A stretch of 64,000 nt of DNA, from the NCBI RefSeq assembly GCF_027587375.1, contig NZ_JAMXIC010000021.1, forward strand, positions 35,874-99,873, read 5' to 3'. The position numbers and the translations under genes are program-made. The first letter of the stretch is position 1, and the number at the start of each line of letters is the position of its first letter. Shown piece after piece: positions 7,010-16,137 of this stretch. The notes below the pieces were generated by a model. That model was given only the letters and a program-made list of their open reading frames with translations, made no database searches and was not told where the DNA came from. The stretch comes from Arthrobacter sp. B2a2-09 (GTDB lineage: Bacteria > Actinomycetota > Actinomycetes > Actinomycetales > Micrococcaceae).

Positions 7010-9100
7010 GTGCAGGAACAAGTTTCGGACCATCTCCTCGGATCCCTCGTGGACGGGCGCTACCTGGTGCGATCGCGCCTTGCGAGCGGCGGAATGTCAA
7101 CCGTCTATCTCGCCACCGACAAGCGGCTCGACCGCGACGTGGCGCTCAAAGTGCTGCATCCGCTCTTGGCCAATGACCAAAATTTCCTCGACCGCTTGCA
7201 GCGTGAGGCCCGGGCCGCGGCCAGCCTTTCCCACCCGCACGTCGTGGGGGTCCTCGACCACGGACAGGACGGCCACATTGCGTACATCGTCATGGAGTAC
7301 ATCAAAGGCCACACTCTGCGCGACGTCCTCAACGAGAAGGCAGCCCTTCCACCCCGGCTGGCCTTTGCACTGATCGACCCCGTCATCGAAGGGCTCGCGG
7401 CCGCCCATGCTGCAGGGCTGATTCACCGCGACGTGAAACCGGAGAATGTCCTGATCGCCGACGACGGCCGCATCAAGGTGGGCGATTTCGGCCTGGCCCG
7501 GGCGGTCACTGCGACGACCAGCACCGGCGCCCTGATCGGCACGGTGGCATATTTGGCTCCCGAACTGGTCCTCGGCAAACCCGCCGATGCCCGGAGCGAC
7601 ATCTACTCTGCCGGCATCATGCTTTACGAGATGCTTACCGGCGAGCAACCCTATGCGGGCGACGTTCCCATCCAGGTTGCCTACCAGCACGTCAACGCGG
7701 CGGTCGCTCCGCCGTCGCTCGCTGTGCCCGGACTTGCTACGGACGTGGACGAACTCGTCCAGTGGTGCACCGCGAAGGAACCCGAAGAGCGTCCAGTGGA
7801 CGGTTCTGCGCTCCTGTCGGAACTGCGGCATATCCGGACGACCTTGAGCGACGCGCAACTGGACATCAACCCGCCGGCAGCCAAGGCGGCAAGGCCCGAA
7901 GGGCAACAAGAAGCGGCCGGGGCAACCGCGGTGGTCGCCCCTTTCCATGCTGAACGCACTGAGCCCCTGGAACGGATCGGCCGCCCGACGGAGATCATCT
8001 CAAGCCAGCGCAATCCAACCACGGTGCTTCCGCCGTCGGGGTTCTCCCCCGGTGCCGCGTCTTTCGACGTCCAGGTGCCACAGGACCGGGCGCCCCAAGC
8101 ACCGGCCGGAGCCCCGGCGAGCAAGCGCGACATCAAGAGGATGGCGCGCCAGGAAGAGAAGGACCGCGCCCGGGCCGCGGCCACGCCGTCGCGCTCCTTG
8201 CGGGAAGGCAATCCGCGCCGCCGGGCGGTGATCTGGACGATTGTCGTGATTGTCCTGGCGATCCTTGCCACTGCGGCAGGCTGGTTCTTCGGCATGGGGC
8301 CCGGCTCGCCCGGAACCATTCCCGACACCAAGAACAAAACGGTTGCGGAGGCACAGCAGCTGCTGAGAACCGCAGGCTTCCAATCCGAGCCAAAGGACGT
8401 GTTCGACGACGACGTCACGGCCGGGTTGGCAGTTGGTTCCGAGCCCTCGTCTGGCCAGGTGGTCCGGAAGTTCCAAGCGGTCTCGCTCTTCGTCTCGAAG
8501 GGTCCGCAGTTGTTTCCGCTCGCTGCGATGCCGGGCTTGACACTCGACCAGGCAAAGAATGCCCTTGGCGTGGCCGGGATGACGCTCGGCAAAGTCACCG
8601 AGCAGTATGACGACAAAGTGCCCTCAGGCTCGGTCATCTCCCAGTCCCCGGCCCAGGACACCGCAGTCCGCCACGGCACCCCGGTGGCACTGGTGGTTTC
8701 CAAGGGACCCCAGCCCCTCCCGGTACCCGATGTCCGCGGCATGACTCAGCAAGCAGCCGTCCAAGCGATCAGCGACGCCGGATTGACCGCGAAAATTGCG
8801 CCGGAACCCGTCAACGACAAAAAGGTCCCCGCAGGAGCCGTGGTCAGCCAGACCCCTGCCAACGGCACCTTAGTCCGCGGCGACGCGGTGACGTTGACCC
8901 TGTCCAAAGGGCCGAAAATGGTGCACGTCCCCAACTTCATCGGCAAGCAGGCGGACGCCGCCCGCAAAGCCTTGGAGTCGCTCGGATTCGACGTCAAGAT
9001 CAACAACATCCTGGGTGGCTTCTTCGGCACCGTCCGTGACCAGAACCCCGTGGACAGCGATGCGCCGGAGGGCTCCGTCGTCACCTTGACCGTCGTGTAG
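7010..9100 (+). CDS. Membrane Ser/Thr protein kinase with four PASTA domains (PknL/PknB-like)
   Basis: 696 residues from GTG. Kinase domain at residues about 18-275: Gly loop ASGGMSTVYLA, Lys48 in VALKVL, catalytic Asp141 in IHRDVKPEN, DFG at 159-161, Thr-rich activation loop (TATTSTG) and APE-type LAPE. A Pro/Ala-rich linker precedes one transmembrane helix (RRAVIWTIVVIVLAILATAA) near residues 403-425. Four extracellular PASTA repeats follow, each ending in a SKGP-type or VTLTV strand. Such kinases sense muropeptides and control growth. Location near the Rv2175c-like gene suggests PknL; the PASTA content, absent from M. tuberculosis PknL, is more PknB-like. Confidence 0.93.
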   Translation: MQEQVSDHLLGSLVDGRYLVRSRLASGGMSTVYLATDKRLDRDVALKVLHPLLANDQNFLDRLQREARAAASLSHPHVVGVLDHGQDGHIAYIVMEYIKGHTLRDVLNEKAALPPRLAFALIDPVIEGLAAAHAAGLIHRDVKPENVLIADDGRIKVGDFGLARAVTATTSTGALIGTVAYLAPELVLGKPADARSDIYSAGIMLYEMLTGEQPYAGDVPIQVAYQHVNAAVAPPSLAVPGLATDVDELVQWCTAKEPEERPVDGSALLSELRHIRTTLSDAQLDINPPAAKAARPEGQQEAAGATAVVAPFHAERTEPLERIGRPTEIISSQRNPTTVLPPSGFSPGAASFDVQVPQDRAPQAPAGAPASKRDIKRMARQEEKDRARAAATPSRSLREGNPRRRAVIWTIVVIVLAILATAAGWFFGMGPGSPGTIPDTKNKTVAEAQQLLRTAGFQSEPKDVFDDDVTAGLAVGSEPSSGQVVRKFQAVSLFVSKGPQLFPLAAMPGLTLDQAKNALGVAGMTLGKVTEQYDDKVPSGSVISQSPAQDTAVRHGTPVALVVSKGPQPLPVPDVRGMTQQAAVQAISDAGLTAKIAPEPVNDKKVPAGAVVSQTPANGTLVRGDAVTLTLSKGPKMVHVPNFIGKQADAARKALESLGFDVKINNILGGFFGTVRDQNPVDSDAPEGSVVTLTVV

Positions 9101-9109
9101 GACGCCCCC

Positions 9110-9155
9110 ATACAGGAAAGGCGATCCGGAACATTCCGGATCGCCTTTCCTGTAT
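9110..9155. terminator. Convergent bidirectional terminator
   Basis: ATACAGGAAAGGCGATCCGGA (9110-9130, 21 bases) pairs perfectly with 9135-9155 across loop ACAT. It separates the kinase (plus) from the DAHP synthase gene (minus) and can serve both. Confidence 0.8.
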
Positions 9156-9178
9156 CGGGCCTGCTCGCAGGAGCTGGA

Positions 9179-10606
9179 CTACCGCTTTGTGAGGGCTCCA
9201 GCCACGAGGAATGCCATCTCGAGGGACTGCATGTGGTTCAGGCGCGGATCGCACACCGACTCGTAGCGGTCCAGGAAGGCGTCCTGGTCAATGGGATCGG
9301 CGCCGCCAAGGCATTCCGCGACGTCGTCGCCGGTCATCTCCATGTGCAAGCCACCGGGTACCGTGCCCAGGGCGTGGTGGACCTCGAAGAAACCGCGGAC
9401 TTCGTCCACGACGTCGTCGAAGTTGCGGGTCTTGTACCCGTTGGGCGAGGTGACCGTGTTCCCGTGCATCGGGTCGGTGACCCAGAGAACCTGCGCGCCG
9501 GAGGCCGTAACCTTCTCGACGACGGCGGGCAGCTTCTCGCGGATGTTCTTGGAACCCATCCGGGTGATGAAGGTGAGGCGGCCAGGCTCGCGGTTCGGGT
9601 CCAGCTTGTCAATAAGGCGCAACGCGTCGTCTCCCGAGGTCCCGGGACCGAGCTTGACGCCGATCGGATTGCGCACGCGGGACAGGAAGTCCACATGCGC
9701 ATGATCGAGCTCACGCGTGCGCTCACCGATCCAGAGGAAGTGCCCGGATGTGTCGTAGGGAAGTCCCGTGCGGGAGTCGATGCGCGTCAGGGCGCGCTCG
9801 TAGTCCAGCAGCAGTGCCTCGTGACTGGCGAAGAACTCCACGCGCTTGAGGGCTTCGAAATCGGCACCGCAGGATGCCATGAACTTGATGGCACGGTCGA
9901 TGTCCCTCGCCAAGGACTCGTAGCGGGCATGGGCGGGGTTTTCGGTGAAGCCCTTGTTCCAGAGGTGCACCAGGCGAAGATCGGCGAAGCCGCCCTGCGT
10001 GAAGGCGCGGATGAGGTTCAGCGTGGAAGCCGAGGTGTGGTAGGCCTTCAACATGCGGCTGGCATCGTGGGCGCGGGACTCCGGCGTGAAGTCGTAGCCG
10101 TTGACGATGTCGCCGCGGTAGGCAGGCAAGGTCACGCCGTCGCGGGTTTCCTCGTTCGACGACCGTGGCTTGGCGAACTGGCCGGCCATGCGGCCCATCT
10201 TGATGACGGGCATCGCCGCACCATAGGTGAGGACAACGGCCATCTGCAGGATGGTGCGGACCCGGGCGCTGATCTTGTCAGCGGTGGCGTCTCCGAATGT
10301 CTCGGCGCAGTCGCCGCCTTGAAGCAGGAATGCCTTGCCCTGGGCCGCAGCGGCCAAACGCTCGCGCAAGATGTCGACTTCGCCCGCGAAGACCAGCGGC
10401 GGAAGCACAGAGAGTTCTTTGACGGAGGCATCGAAGACGCCTCTGTCGGTCCAGGTGGGTTGCTGCGAGATAGGCATCTGACGCCAATCGTCCAAGCCGG
10501 GATAGTTTGCCGCGCCACTTTGCGCGGTGCTGGTCAGGGGGCTGCCCAGGGAACTAGTCAGGGTGCCGGTCACGGACGGTGCGGGGTTCGCGGATAGCTC
10601 AGTCAC
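9179..10606 (-). CDS. aroG: Class II 3-deoxy-D-arabino-heptulosonate 7-phosphate synthase
   Basis: 475 residues from GTG. Condenses PEP and erythrose 4-phosphate, the first step of aromatic amino-acid synthesis. It is of the plant/actinobacterial type II family: DDWRQMPISQQPTW near residue 39, LQGGDCAETF with the conserved Cys metal ligand, GRMAGQFAKPRS, KLGPGTSGDDALRLIDKL, and VTDPMHGNT / GGLHMEMTGDDVAECLGG near the C-terminus. Length is normal for the family. In M. tuberculosis the homologue lies next to pknL, as here. In other actinobacteria the enzyme is feedback-controlled by aromatic amino acids; the sequence does not tell. Confidence 0.95.
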   Translation of the reverse strand: MTELSANPAPSVTGTLTSSLGSPLTSTAQSGAANYPGLDDWRQMPISQQPTWTDRGVFDASVKELSVLPPLVFAGEVDILRERLAAAAQGKAFLLQGGDCAETFGDATADKISARVRTILQMAVVLTYGAAMPVIKMGRMAGQFAKPRSSNEETRDGVTLPAYRGDIVNGYDFTPESRAHDASRMLKAYHTSASTLNLIRAFTQGGFADLRLVHLWNKGFTENPAHARYESLARDIDRAIKFMASCGADFEALKRVEFFASHEALLLDYERALTRIDSRTGLPYDTSGHFLWIGERTRELDHAHVDFLSRVRNPIGVKLGPGTSGDDALRLIDKLDPNREPGRLTFITRMGSKNIREKLPAVVEKVTASGAQVLWVTDPMHGNTVTSPNGYKTRNFDDVVDEVRGFFEVHHALGTVPGGLHMEMTGDDVAECLGGADPIDQDAFLDRYESVCDPRLNHMQSLEMAFLVAGALTKR

Positions 10607-10672
10607 TCTCCAAGACTAGTTGCCTTGCGCGCTGTTCGGGGCACGGCTTCCGTAACCCTTATTCGCTGGTCG

Positions 10673-11509
10673 TCACACTTTCCGGGTGACTGTGCCGCCG
10701 CCGTCGTCCGACCCTGGCCCCGGAAGCTGCCCGGCCAGCCGCTGCTTGACGACGGCGGCGTATTCGTCCACGTATTCCTGCCCGGAGAGCCGCATGAGTT
10801 CGTACATGATTTCATCGGTCACGGCGCGTTGAACGGAGCGGTCTTCCTCTTGGCCGTAGTACCGGCTGAAGTCCAACGGTTGCCCGAAAATGATCCCGAT
10901 CCGGCGGATGTTGGGCAAACGCTTGCCGATGGGTTGGACTTTCTCGGTGCCGATCATCGCTACGGGAACAACGGGCACCCGGGTTTGGAGGGCAAGTTTG
11001 GCGACTCCCACTTTGCCTCGGTATAGCTTGGCATCGGGACTGCGGGTGCCCTCCGGGTAGATGCCCAGCAGGCCGCCGTCGGCCAGGACGTCCCTGCCGG
11101 CCTGCAAGGACAACTCGGACGCAGCCCCGCCCGAACGGTCCATCGGCAACTGGTTGGTGAGCCGGAAGAACATGGCCGTGAGCCTGCCCTTGAGCCCCGT
11201 GCCCGTGAAGTACTCGGACTTGGCCAGGAAACTGACGCGCCGGGGCACCATCACCGGCATGAAGATCGAGTCTGAAAAGGACAAATGATTGGATGCGAGT
11301 ATCGCGGCGCCATCGTGGGGAACATTGTCGAGGCCCTTGACCCAAGGGCGGAACAGCAATCTGAGAAGCGGACCCAGAAAGATCCGTTTCATGACCCAAT
11401 AGAACACTTTGGTTCCTCTCAGGGGCGGCGTCTGCACGGCCTCCGGACGGTCCCGGCCGGCACTCAGAAGCCACCCTACTCCAGTGAGAAATGTCCCGAA
11501 CAGTGACAC
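10673..11509 (-). CDS. plsC: 1-acyl-sn-glycerol-3-phosphate acyltransferase (PlsC family)
   Basis: 278 residues. The PlsC motifs are in order: NHLSFSD (NHX4D, acyl transfer), then a substrate-binding block MDRSGG, then YPEGTRSPD, and VPVVPVAMIGTEK. The family makes phosphatidic acid at the inner face of the membrane. An N-terminal hydrophobic region (FYWVMKRIFLGPLLRLLF) could anchor it. The GTG start has poor ribosome-site support; the internal ATG at residue 40 is an alternative. The divergent hydrolase gene starts 53 bases beyond this start. Confidence 0.88.
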   Translation of the reverse strand: MSLFGTFLTGVGWLLSAGRDRPEAVQTPPLRGTKVFYWVMKRIFLGPLLRLLFRPWVKGLDNVPHDGAAILASNHLSFSDSIFMPVMVPRRVSFLAKSEYFTGTGLKGRLTAMFFRLTNQLPMDRSGGAASELSLQAGRDVLADGGLLGIYPEGTRSPDAKLYRGKVGVAKLALQTRVPVVPVAMIGTEKVQPIGKRLPNIRRIGIIFGQPLDFSRYYGQEEDRSVQRAVTDEIMYELMRLSGQEYVDEYAAVVKQRLAGQLPGPGSDDGGGTVTRKV

Positions 11510-11562
11510 GATGGACTCATCACGGAAAGCAGTGCCGCCAACAGAGTAGCCTCGGAGTCATC

Positions 11563-12378
11563 ATGAACACTCTCATCGATCCCTCGCCGTACGCCAGCGA
11601 CTTCACCGGTAGTGGACCCAGCATCGGCGTCGTGATGAGCCACGGCTTCACGGGCAGCCCGCATAGCATGCGCCCTTGGGCAGAGTATCTTGCGGCGGAA
11701 GGCTACGCCGTCCGACTCCCCCTGCTTCCAGGCCATGGGACCACGTGGCAGGACATGGCCACCCGGCACTGGCAGGAGTGGCACCATGCGGTGGATGCCG
11801 CGTATCTCGAGCTTCAGGCCGAGTGCGAATTCGTCTTCGCCGCCGGCTTGTCGATGGGAGGGACGCTGGCTCTGCGGATCGCGGCTACGCGCCCCGTGGC
11901 TGGTACCGTCGTCGTCAATCCGGGACTGGTGATCGATGACCCCCGCGCCGCCGTGGTTGGCATCCTCAAGCACGTCATGAAATCCACCCCGGCCATTGCC
12001 AACGACATCCTCAAACCCGGCATGGACGAGGGAGCGTACCCCAGGACACCGGTCGCCGCCGCCCATGAGTTGAAAAAGATGTACAAGGACACCGTCACCC
12101 TGCTCCCCCGGATTTCCGCGCCGGTGCGCATCTTCCGTTCCTCCGTGGACCACGTGGTTTCGGATCGAAGCATCAAGCAGTTGACGGAGCGGGTCACGGC
12201 TTCGATGGAGTTCAGCACCTTGGAGAACAGCTACCACGTGGCCACGCTGGACAACGATGCCCTGGAGATTTTCCGGGGCTCGGCCGAGTTCATCAAGAAA
12301 ACGATGGCCGGATTGACAAGCAGTTCCGCCCCCGCCAGCCAGTCCGGCACCGAGCTCCGGGATTCACCCCATGAATAG
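11563..12378 (+). CDS. Alpha/beta hydrolase, carboxylesterase or monoacylglycerol lipase type
   Basis: 271 residues from ATG, preceded by GGAG at six bases; a longer reading would run into the divergent plsC gene. Features: MSHGFTGSPHSMRPWAEYL (oxyanion region), LPGHGTTWQDM, nucleophile elbow GLSMGG, acid in SSVDHVV and catalytic His in NSYHVATLDND. This arrangement matches small bacterial esterases such as Est30 and actinobacterial monoacylglycerol lipases. It overlaps the next gene by eight bases, indicating co-translation. Placement beside PlsC suggests lipid metabolism. The substrate cannot be deduced. Confidence 0.85.
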   Translation: MNTLIDPSPYASDFTGSGPSIGVVMSHGFTGSPHSMRPWAEYLAAEGYAVRLPLLPGHGTTWQDMATRHWQEWHHAVDAAYLELQAECEFVFAAGLSMGGTLALRIAATRPVAGTVVVNPGLVIDDPRAAVVGILKHVMKSTPAIANDILKPGMDEGAYPRTPVAAAHELKKMYKDTVTLLPRISAPVRIFRSSVDHVVSDRSIKQLTERVTASMEFSTLENSYHVATLDNDALEIFRGSAEFIKKTMAGLTSSSAPASQSGTELRDSPHE

Positions 12379-12907
12379 GCCAGGCCCTGATTCCCCCGAC
12401 CAGAGCGCCAACAAAGACGACGACGCCGTCTGGCTCGATTTGGTGGCCCGGCTTGAGTCGATGCCTTCCTCGGCGCTGGACGAAGCGCCGGCAGCGGAGG
12501 AGCCCACCAACGATACCGGAACAGAGCCTGGCCAAGTTCCAGGCCGCTCATCGTCCCGTTCCTTCCAAGACTTCGATCCTCTTGGGTTGTCCAAAAGGGG
12601 CGCTGCCGAAGAACCCGTGAGCGGGGAGGGCGGCGCTACCGGTCCGCGTGACTACGACGTCGAGGACGAGAACGGGTTCGTGCCGGAGGAACCGCCGAGC
12701 CTGGCCGGTACCGAACCGCTGACCATGCTCGCCTGGCTCGGAGCGGTGGGCGGCCCGCTCGCCCTGCTCTTCACCGCGATGTTCTGGCGCTCGGCGCCGC
12801 TCCTGGCCGTGATGGGCATTCTGGCGACATTTCTCGCCTCAGTGGTGTACCTCATCATGAAGCTGCCCCAGGAAAAAGACGAGAACGACGACGGCGCCCG
12901 CGTCTAG
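12371..12907 (+). CDS. Conserved actinobacterial membrane protein, function unknown
   Basis: 178 residues. The first about 110 are acidic and Pro/Ser-rich with no domain I recognise, including a DDDAVWLDLVARLE segment. Two hydrophobic helices at about residues 118-137 (MLAWLGAVGGPLALLFTAMF) and 141-163 (LLAVMGILATFLASVVYLIM) precede a short charged tail. The ATG lies inside the end of the hydrolase gene. It converges on the glucokinase gene, whose stop overlaps its own by four bases. I cannot assign a function. Confidence 0.75.
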   Translation: MNRPGPDSPDQSANKDDDAVWLDLVARLESMPSSALDEAPAAEEPTNDTGTEPGQVPGRSSSRSFQDFDPLGLSKRGAAEEPVSGEGGATGPRDYDVEDENGFVPEEPPSLAGTEPLTMLAWLGAVGGPLALLFTAMFWRSAPLLAVMGILATFLASVVYLIMKLPQEKDENDDGARV

Positions 12908-14019
12908 CCGCGCGCCCTGCCGCTGACCCGGGAGAGATCGGCAGCACCGATCATCCCTGCTCGCGGTCCTAGTGCGGCAAGCTTGATGGCGGCAGCGGGA
13001 CGGAAACCGCGGCCAGTGAGGTTCCGGGTGAATGCTGTCCGCGCCGGGCCCACAAGAAGCTCACCGGCGTCGCACAGCCCACCGCCGATGACGAACGTCC
13101 CTGGGTCGAGCGCGGCCGCCAGGTTCGCAAGGCCGAGCCCCAGCCAGTGCCCCACTTCTTCCAGGAGCTCCCTCGAAGCGGAGTCCCCGGCTTTTGCCCG
13201 CTCCGTCACCGTAACGCCCGTGATGTTCTCGGCAGAGCCTCCGGCGGCCTTGAGCAATTCGTAGGCAACCGGTGAATTCCGAAGGGCCAGTTCCCGGGCT
13301 TCCCTGCCGAGCGCGTTACCGGAAGCATATTGCTCCCAGCAGCCCCTGTTACCGCATTCGCAGCGATGCCCGCCGGGCACCACGATCTGGTGGCCGAACT
13401 CCCCTGCTACGCCGAAACGCCCACGCTCCACCCGTCCATCCATGACCATGGCACCACCGATGCCCGTGCCGAGCGTAATGCAGACGAGGCGACTCTCCCC
13501 TTGTCCTGCGCCGAAGCGCCATTCAGCCCAGGCAGCGGCGTCGGCGTCGTTGGTGACGAGTACCGGGCGCCTCAGCAGGCTCTGCAGGTTTTCGCGCAGC
13601 GGCTCGTTACGCCAGGCGAGATGCGGGCTGAACAGCACCGTGCCGCCGTCGAGATCCATCCAACCGGCGGCGCCGATCCCCACAGATGCAATCCGGTGGC
13701 TTTTGCCCAACTCCTGGACAAGCTCGACGATCACTTGCTCTACTGCCCTGGCGTCATTGCCCGGGGTGGAGCGGCGCGCTTCCTCGACCACACGGCCCGA
13801 GGAATCCACAACTCCCGCTGCCACCTTCGTGCCGCCGATGTCGATTCCGATCGCCAGCCCCCTGCGGCCCAAATGGGAACGGCGCGCGGCCCACGGGACC
13901 GATTCCCAACGCAGGCCGCCGTGCGTGGAGCCGGGGCGCCGGCCGGTTGAGGTCGAGCCGGACCAGGAAATCTTCCGAACTCTTGCCGGGATCTGGTCGT
14001 TGGATGAATTCAGGGGCAT
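12904..14019 (-). CDS. ROK-family glucokinase
   Basis: 371 residues from ATG. ROK signatures: AIGIDIGGTKVAAGVVD (phosphate-binding loop, near residue 57), TNDADAAAWAEW, LGTGIGGAM, the EFGHQIVVPGG block with its metal-binding His, and zinc cluster CECGNRGCWE. Likely phosphorylates glucose with ATP or polyphosphate. The first about 50 residues are basic and outside the ROK fold, so either the protein has an extension or translation starts later. It is divergent from the acyl-CoA ligase gene. No DNA-binding domain is present, so this is a kinase rather than a ROK repressor. Confidence 0.87.
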   Translation of the reverse strand: MPLNSSNDQIPARVRKISWSGSTSTGRRPGSTHGGLRWESVPWAARRSHLGRRGLAIGIDIGGTKVAAGVVDSSGRVVEEARRSTPGNDARAVEQVIVELVQELGKSHRIASVGIGAAGWMDLDGGTVLFSPHLAWRNEPLRENLQSLLRRPVLVTNDADAAAWAEWRFGAGQGESRLVCITLGTGIGGAMVMDGRVERGRFGVAGEFGHQIVVPGGHRCECGNRGCWEQYASGNALGREARELALRNSPVAYELLKAAGGSAENITGVTVTERAKAGDSASRELLEEVGHWLGLGLANLAAALDPGTFVIGGGLCDAGELLVGPARTAFTRNLTGRGFRPAAAIKLAALGPRAGMIGAADLSRVSGRARG

Positions 14020-14119
14020 GTCGCCATCCTATTCCGAGTGCCGCATATGTACTTACATGCAGGCTGTACCGACGGAGCGCTCGCCCGCCCGCGTTGGCGG
14101 AATCCCACGCTTCACGTAA

Positions 14120-14137
14120 AGTTACTCATCAGTAACT
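14120..14137. promoter_or_regulatory. Palindromic operator AGTTACT-N4-AGTAACT upstream of the acyl-CoA ligase gene
   Basis: Perfect inverted repeat AGTTACT (14120-14126), spacer CATC, AGTAACT (14131-14137), about 90 bases before the ligase start and between two divergent promoters. Its size and symmetry suit a TetR-family repressor; such repressors commonly govern fatty-acid genes. No TetR gene is nearby, so the regulator would act from elsewhere. Confidence 0.55.
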
Positions 14138-14226
14138 TGAGTAAGGTGAATTGCGACACACCCATTACTTGGCCGTATAGAGTTAGAGCAGCCCCGCAAT
14201 GGTCTGTTGATATCGAAGGAGCTATC

Positions 14227-16038
14227 GTGCGTGAATTCAGTGTTCCGCCCCTGGTGAATGTTGCCCCCGAAACCAACATCACGGACCTCGTGGTTCGTCA
14301 GGCCGCCAAGCCATCCAACCCGGCACTGTTTGCCAAGCTCAACAGCGCCGGCCAATGGCAGGACATCCGGGCAACGGACTTCCTCAAGGACGTATCGGCC
14401 CTGGCTAAAGGCCTGATCGCCAACGGCGTCAGTGTGGGCGACCGCGTGGGGATCATGTCCAGGACCCGTTACGAATGGTCCCTCGTGGACTTCGCTGTCT
14501 GGTTCGCAGGCGGCATTTCCGTGCCGATCTATGAAACGTCATCGCCGTCGCAAGTGGCCTGGAACCTCGGTGACTCCGGCGCAGTCGCGGCATTCGCCGA
14601 GTCAGCACACCACGAAGACGTCATCCGGCAGGCCGTCACGGCTGAAGGCCTCAGCTCAGTCGCCCATGTCTGGCAGCTTGAAGGCGGCGGCCTTGACGCC
14701 CTTCGCAGCGCCGGCAGCAGTGTCAGCGACGAGGAACTTGAGACGCGCCGCAGCAGCGCTGTGCTTGTCGACGTCGCCACGATCATCTACACCTCCGGCA
14801 CCACGGGGCGCCCCAAGGGATGCGAACTCACACACGGCAACTTCGTGGAACTCTCGGAGAACGCCTTGGCTTCCCTCGGCGATGTCGTCAACGAGGACGC
14901 CAAGACCATCATGTTCCTCCCGTTGGCCCACGTCTTTGCCCGTTTCATCTCGGTCCTCGCCGTCGCCGCTGGCGCCCAAGTGGCACACACGCCGGATATC
15001 AAGAACCTGTTGGCGGACCTGCAGAGCTTCCAGCCGTCCTTCATCCTGGCTGTGCCGCGTGTCTTCGAGAAGGTCTTCAACTCGGCCCTCACGAAGGCAG
15101 AGGACGGTGGCAAGGGTGCCATCTTCCACAAGGCAGTGGACACGGCGATCGCCTACTCCAAGGCGCAGCAGTCGGGATCCGTCGGGTTGGTACTGAGGCT
15201 CAAGCACGCCGTCTTCGACCGTTTGGTGTACGGGAAGCTTCGCGCTGCCATGGGCGGCCACGTCAGCCACGCCGTCTCCGGTGGCGGCCCCCTCGGCGAA
15301 CGGCTAGGCCATTTCTTCCACGGTATCGGCTTGCAGATCCTGGAAGGATACGGCCTGACAGAGACCACGGCACCCATTTCGGTCAACACCCCGTCCCTGA
15401 TCAAGATCGGCACGGTGGGGGCCCCGCTCCCCGGCAATGCGGTCAGGATCGCCGACGACGGCGAAATCCTCGCCAAGGGCGTCTGCGTCATGAGGGGCTA
15501 CTTCAAGCGGGACGACCTCGCCGCGGAGACCTTCGTGGACGGGTGGTTCCGGACAGGTGACATCGGCGAACTCGACGAACACGGTTTCCTTAAGATCACC
15601 GGCCGCAAGAAGGAAATCATCGTCACAGCCAGCGGCAAGAACGTTGTTCCTGCCCTGCTGGAGGACCAAATCCGTGCAGACGCCCTGGTGTCCCAAGTCC
15701 TTGTCATCGGCGACAACCGGCCCTTTATCGGCGCGCTGGTCACCCTCGACGAGGAAGCCCTGCCCGGCTGGCTCGAGCGCCACGGCCTTCCCTCGTCCAC
15801 GACGACGACGGCTGCCGCGGACAACGCCCTCGTCCGGGCAGCCGTCCAGGAACTGATCAGCCACGCCAACCAGTCCGTCTCCCATGCGGAAGCGATCAAG
15901 TCGTTCCGGATTGTGCCGTCCGACTTCACCGAGGCTTCCGGCCACCTCACGCCGTCGTTGAAGGTCAAGCGCGCCCAGGTCATGAAGGATTTCGACGCCG
16001 TGATCGAGGAAATGTACTCGGCGCCCAAGGCTTCCTGA
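14227..16038 (+). CDS. Long-chain fatty-acid--CoA ligase (FadD15-like AMP-forming synthetase)
   Basis: 603 residues from GTG at 14227, chosen because AAGGAG lies just upstream and the protein then begins MREFSVPPLVNVAPETNIT. Motifs of the ANL superfamily: IIYTSGTTGRPKG (P-loop), LPLAHVFAR, SGGGPLGERL, GYGLTET, WFRTGDIGELDEHGFLKITGRKKE and the C-terminal KVKRAQV lysine region. It activates fatty acids to acyl-CoA via acyl-AMP, at the membrane or in the cytosol. FadD15 lies in the matching M. tuberculosis neighbourhood. A palindrome upstream suggests repression by a lipid-responsive regulator. Confidence 0.92.
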   Translation: MREFSVPPLVNVAPETNITDLVVRQAAKPSNPALFAKLNSAGQWQDIRATDFLKDVSALAKGLIANGVSVGDRVGIMSRTRYEWSLVDFAVWFAGGISVPIYETSSPSQVAWNLGDSGAVAAFAESAHHEDVIRQAVTAEGLSSVAHVWQLEGGGLDALRSAGSSVSDEELETRRSSAVLVDVATIIYTSGTTGRPKGCELTHGNFVELSENALASLGDVVNEDAKTIMFLPLAHVFARFISVLAVAAGAQVAHTPDIKNLLADLQSFQPSFILAVPRVFEKVFNSALTKAEDGGKGAIFHKAVDTAIAYSKAQQSGSVGLVLRLKHAVFDRLVYGKLRAAMGGHVSHAVSGGGPLGERLGHFFHGIGLQILEGYGLTETTAPISVNTPSLIKIGTVGAPLPGNAVRIADDGEILAKGVCVMRGYFKRDDLAAETFVDGWFRTGDIGELDEHGFLKITGRKKEIIVTASGKNVVPALLEDQIRADALVSQVLVIGDNRPFIGALVTLDEEALPGWLERHGLPSSTTTTAAADNALVRAAVQELISHANQSVSHAEAIKSFRIVPSDFTEASGHLTPSLKVKRAQVMKDFDAVIEEMYSAPKAS

Positions 16039-16072
16039 CGCGCCGCACCCCGACGCATCGGTCAAAGCAAAA

Positions 16073-16109
16073 AAGGAAGGTCCCGGGCTCACAGCCCGGG
16101 ACCTTCCTT
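16073..16109. terminator. Convergent terminator between the acyl-CoA ligase and pyc
   Basis: AAGGAAGGTCCCGGGCT (16073-16089) pairs with AGCCCGGGACCTTCCTT (16093-16109) across CAC. The stem is 17 bp, flanked by A4 on the left, which supplies a U-run for the minus strand. Confidence 0.85.
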
Positions 16110-16137
16110 GATGCGTGCTCCGCGGAGGAGCGGGCCG

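Noticed and set aside
9233..10597. Long open frame opposite the DAHP synthase gene
   Set aside because: Shadow of a well-recognised gene; no ribosome site and no family match.
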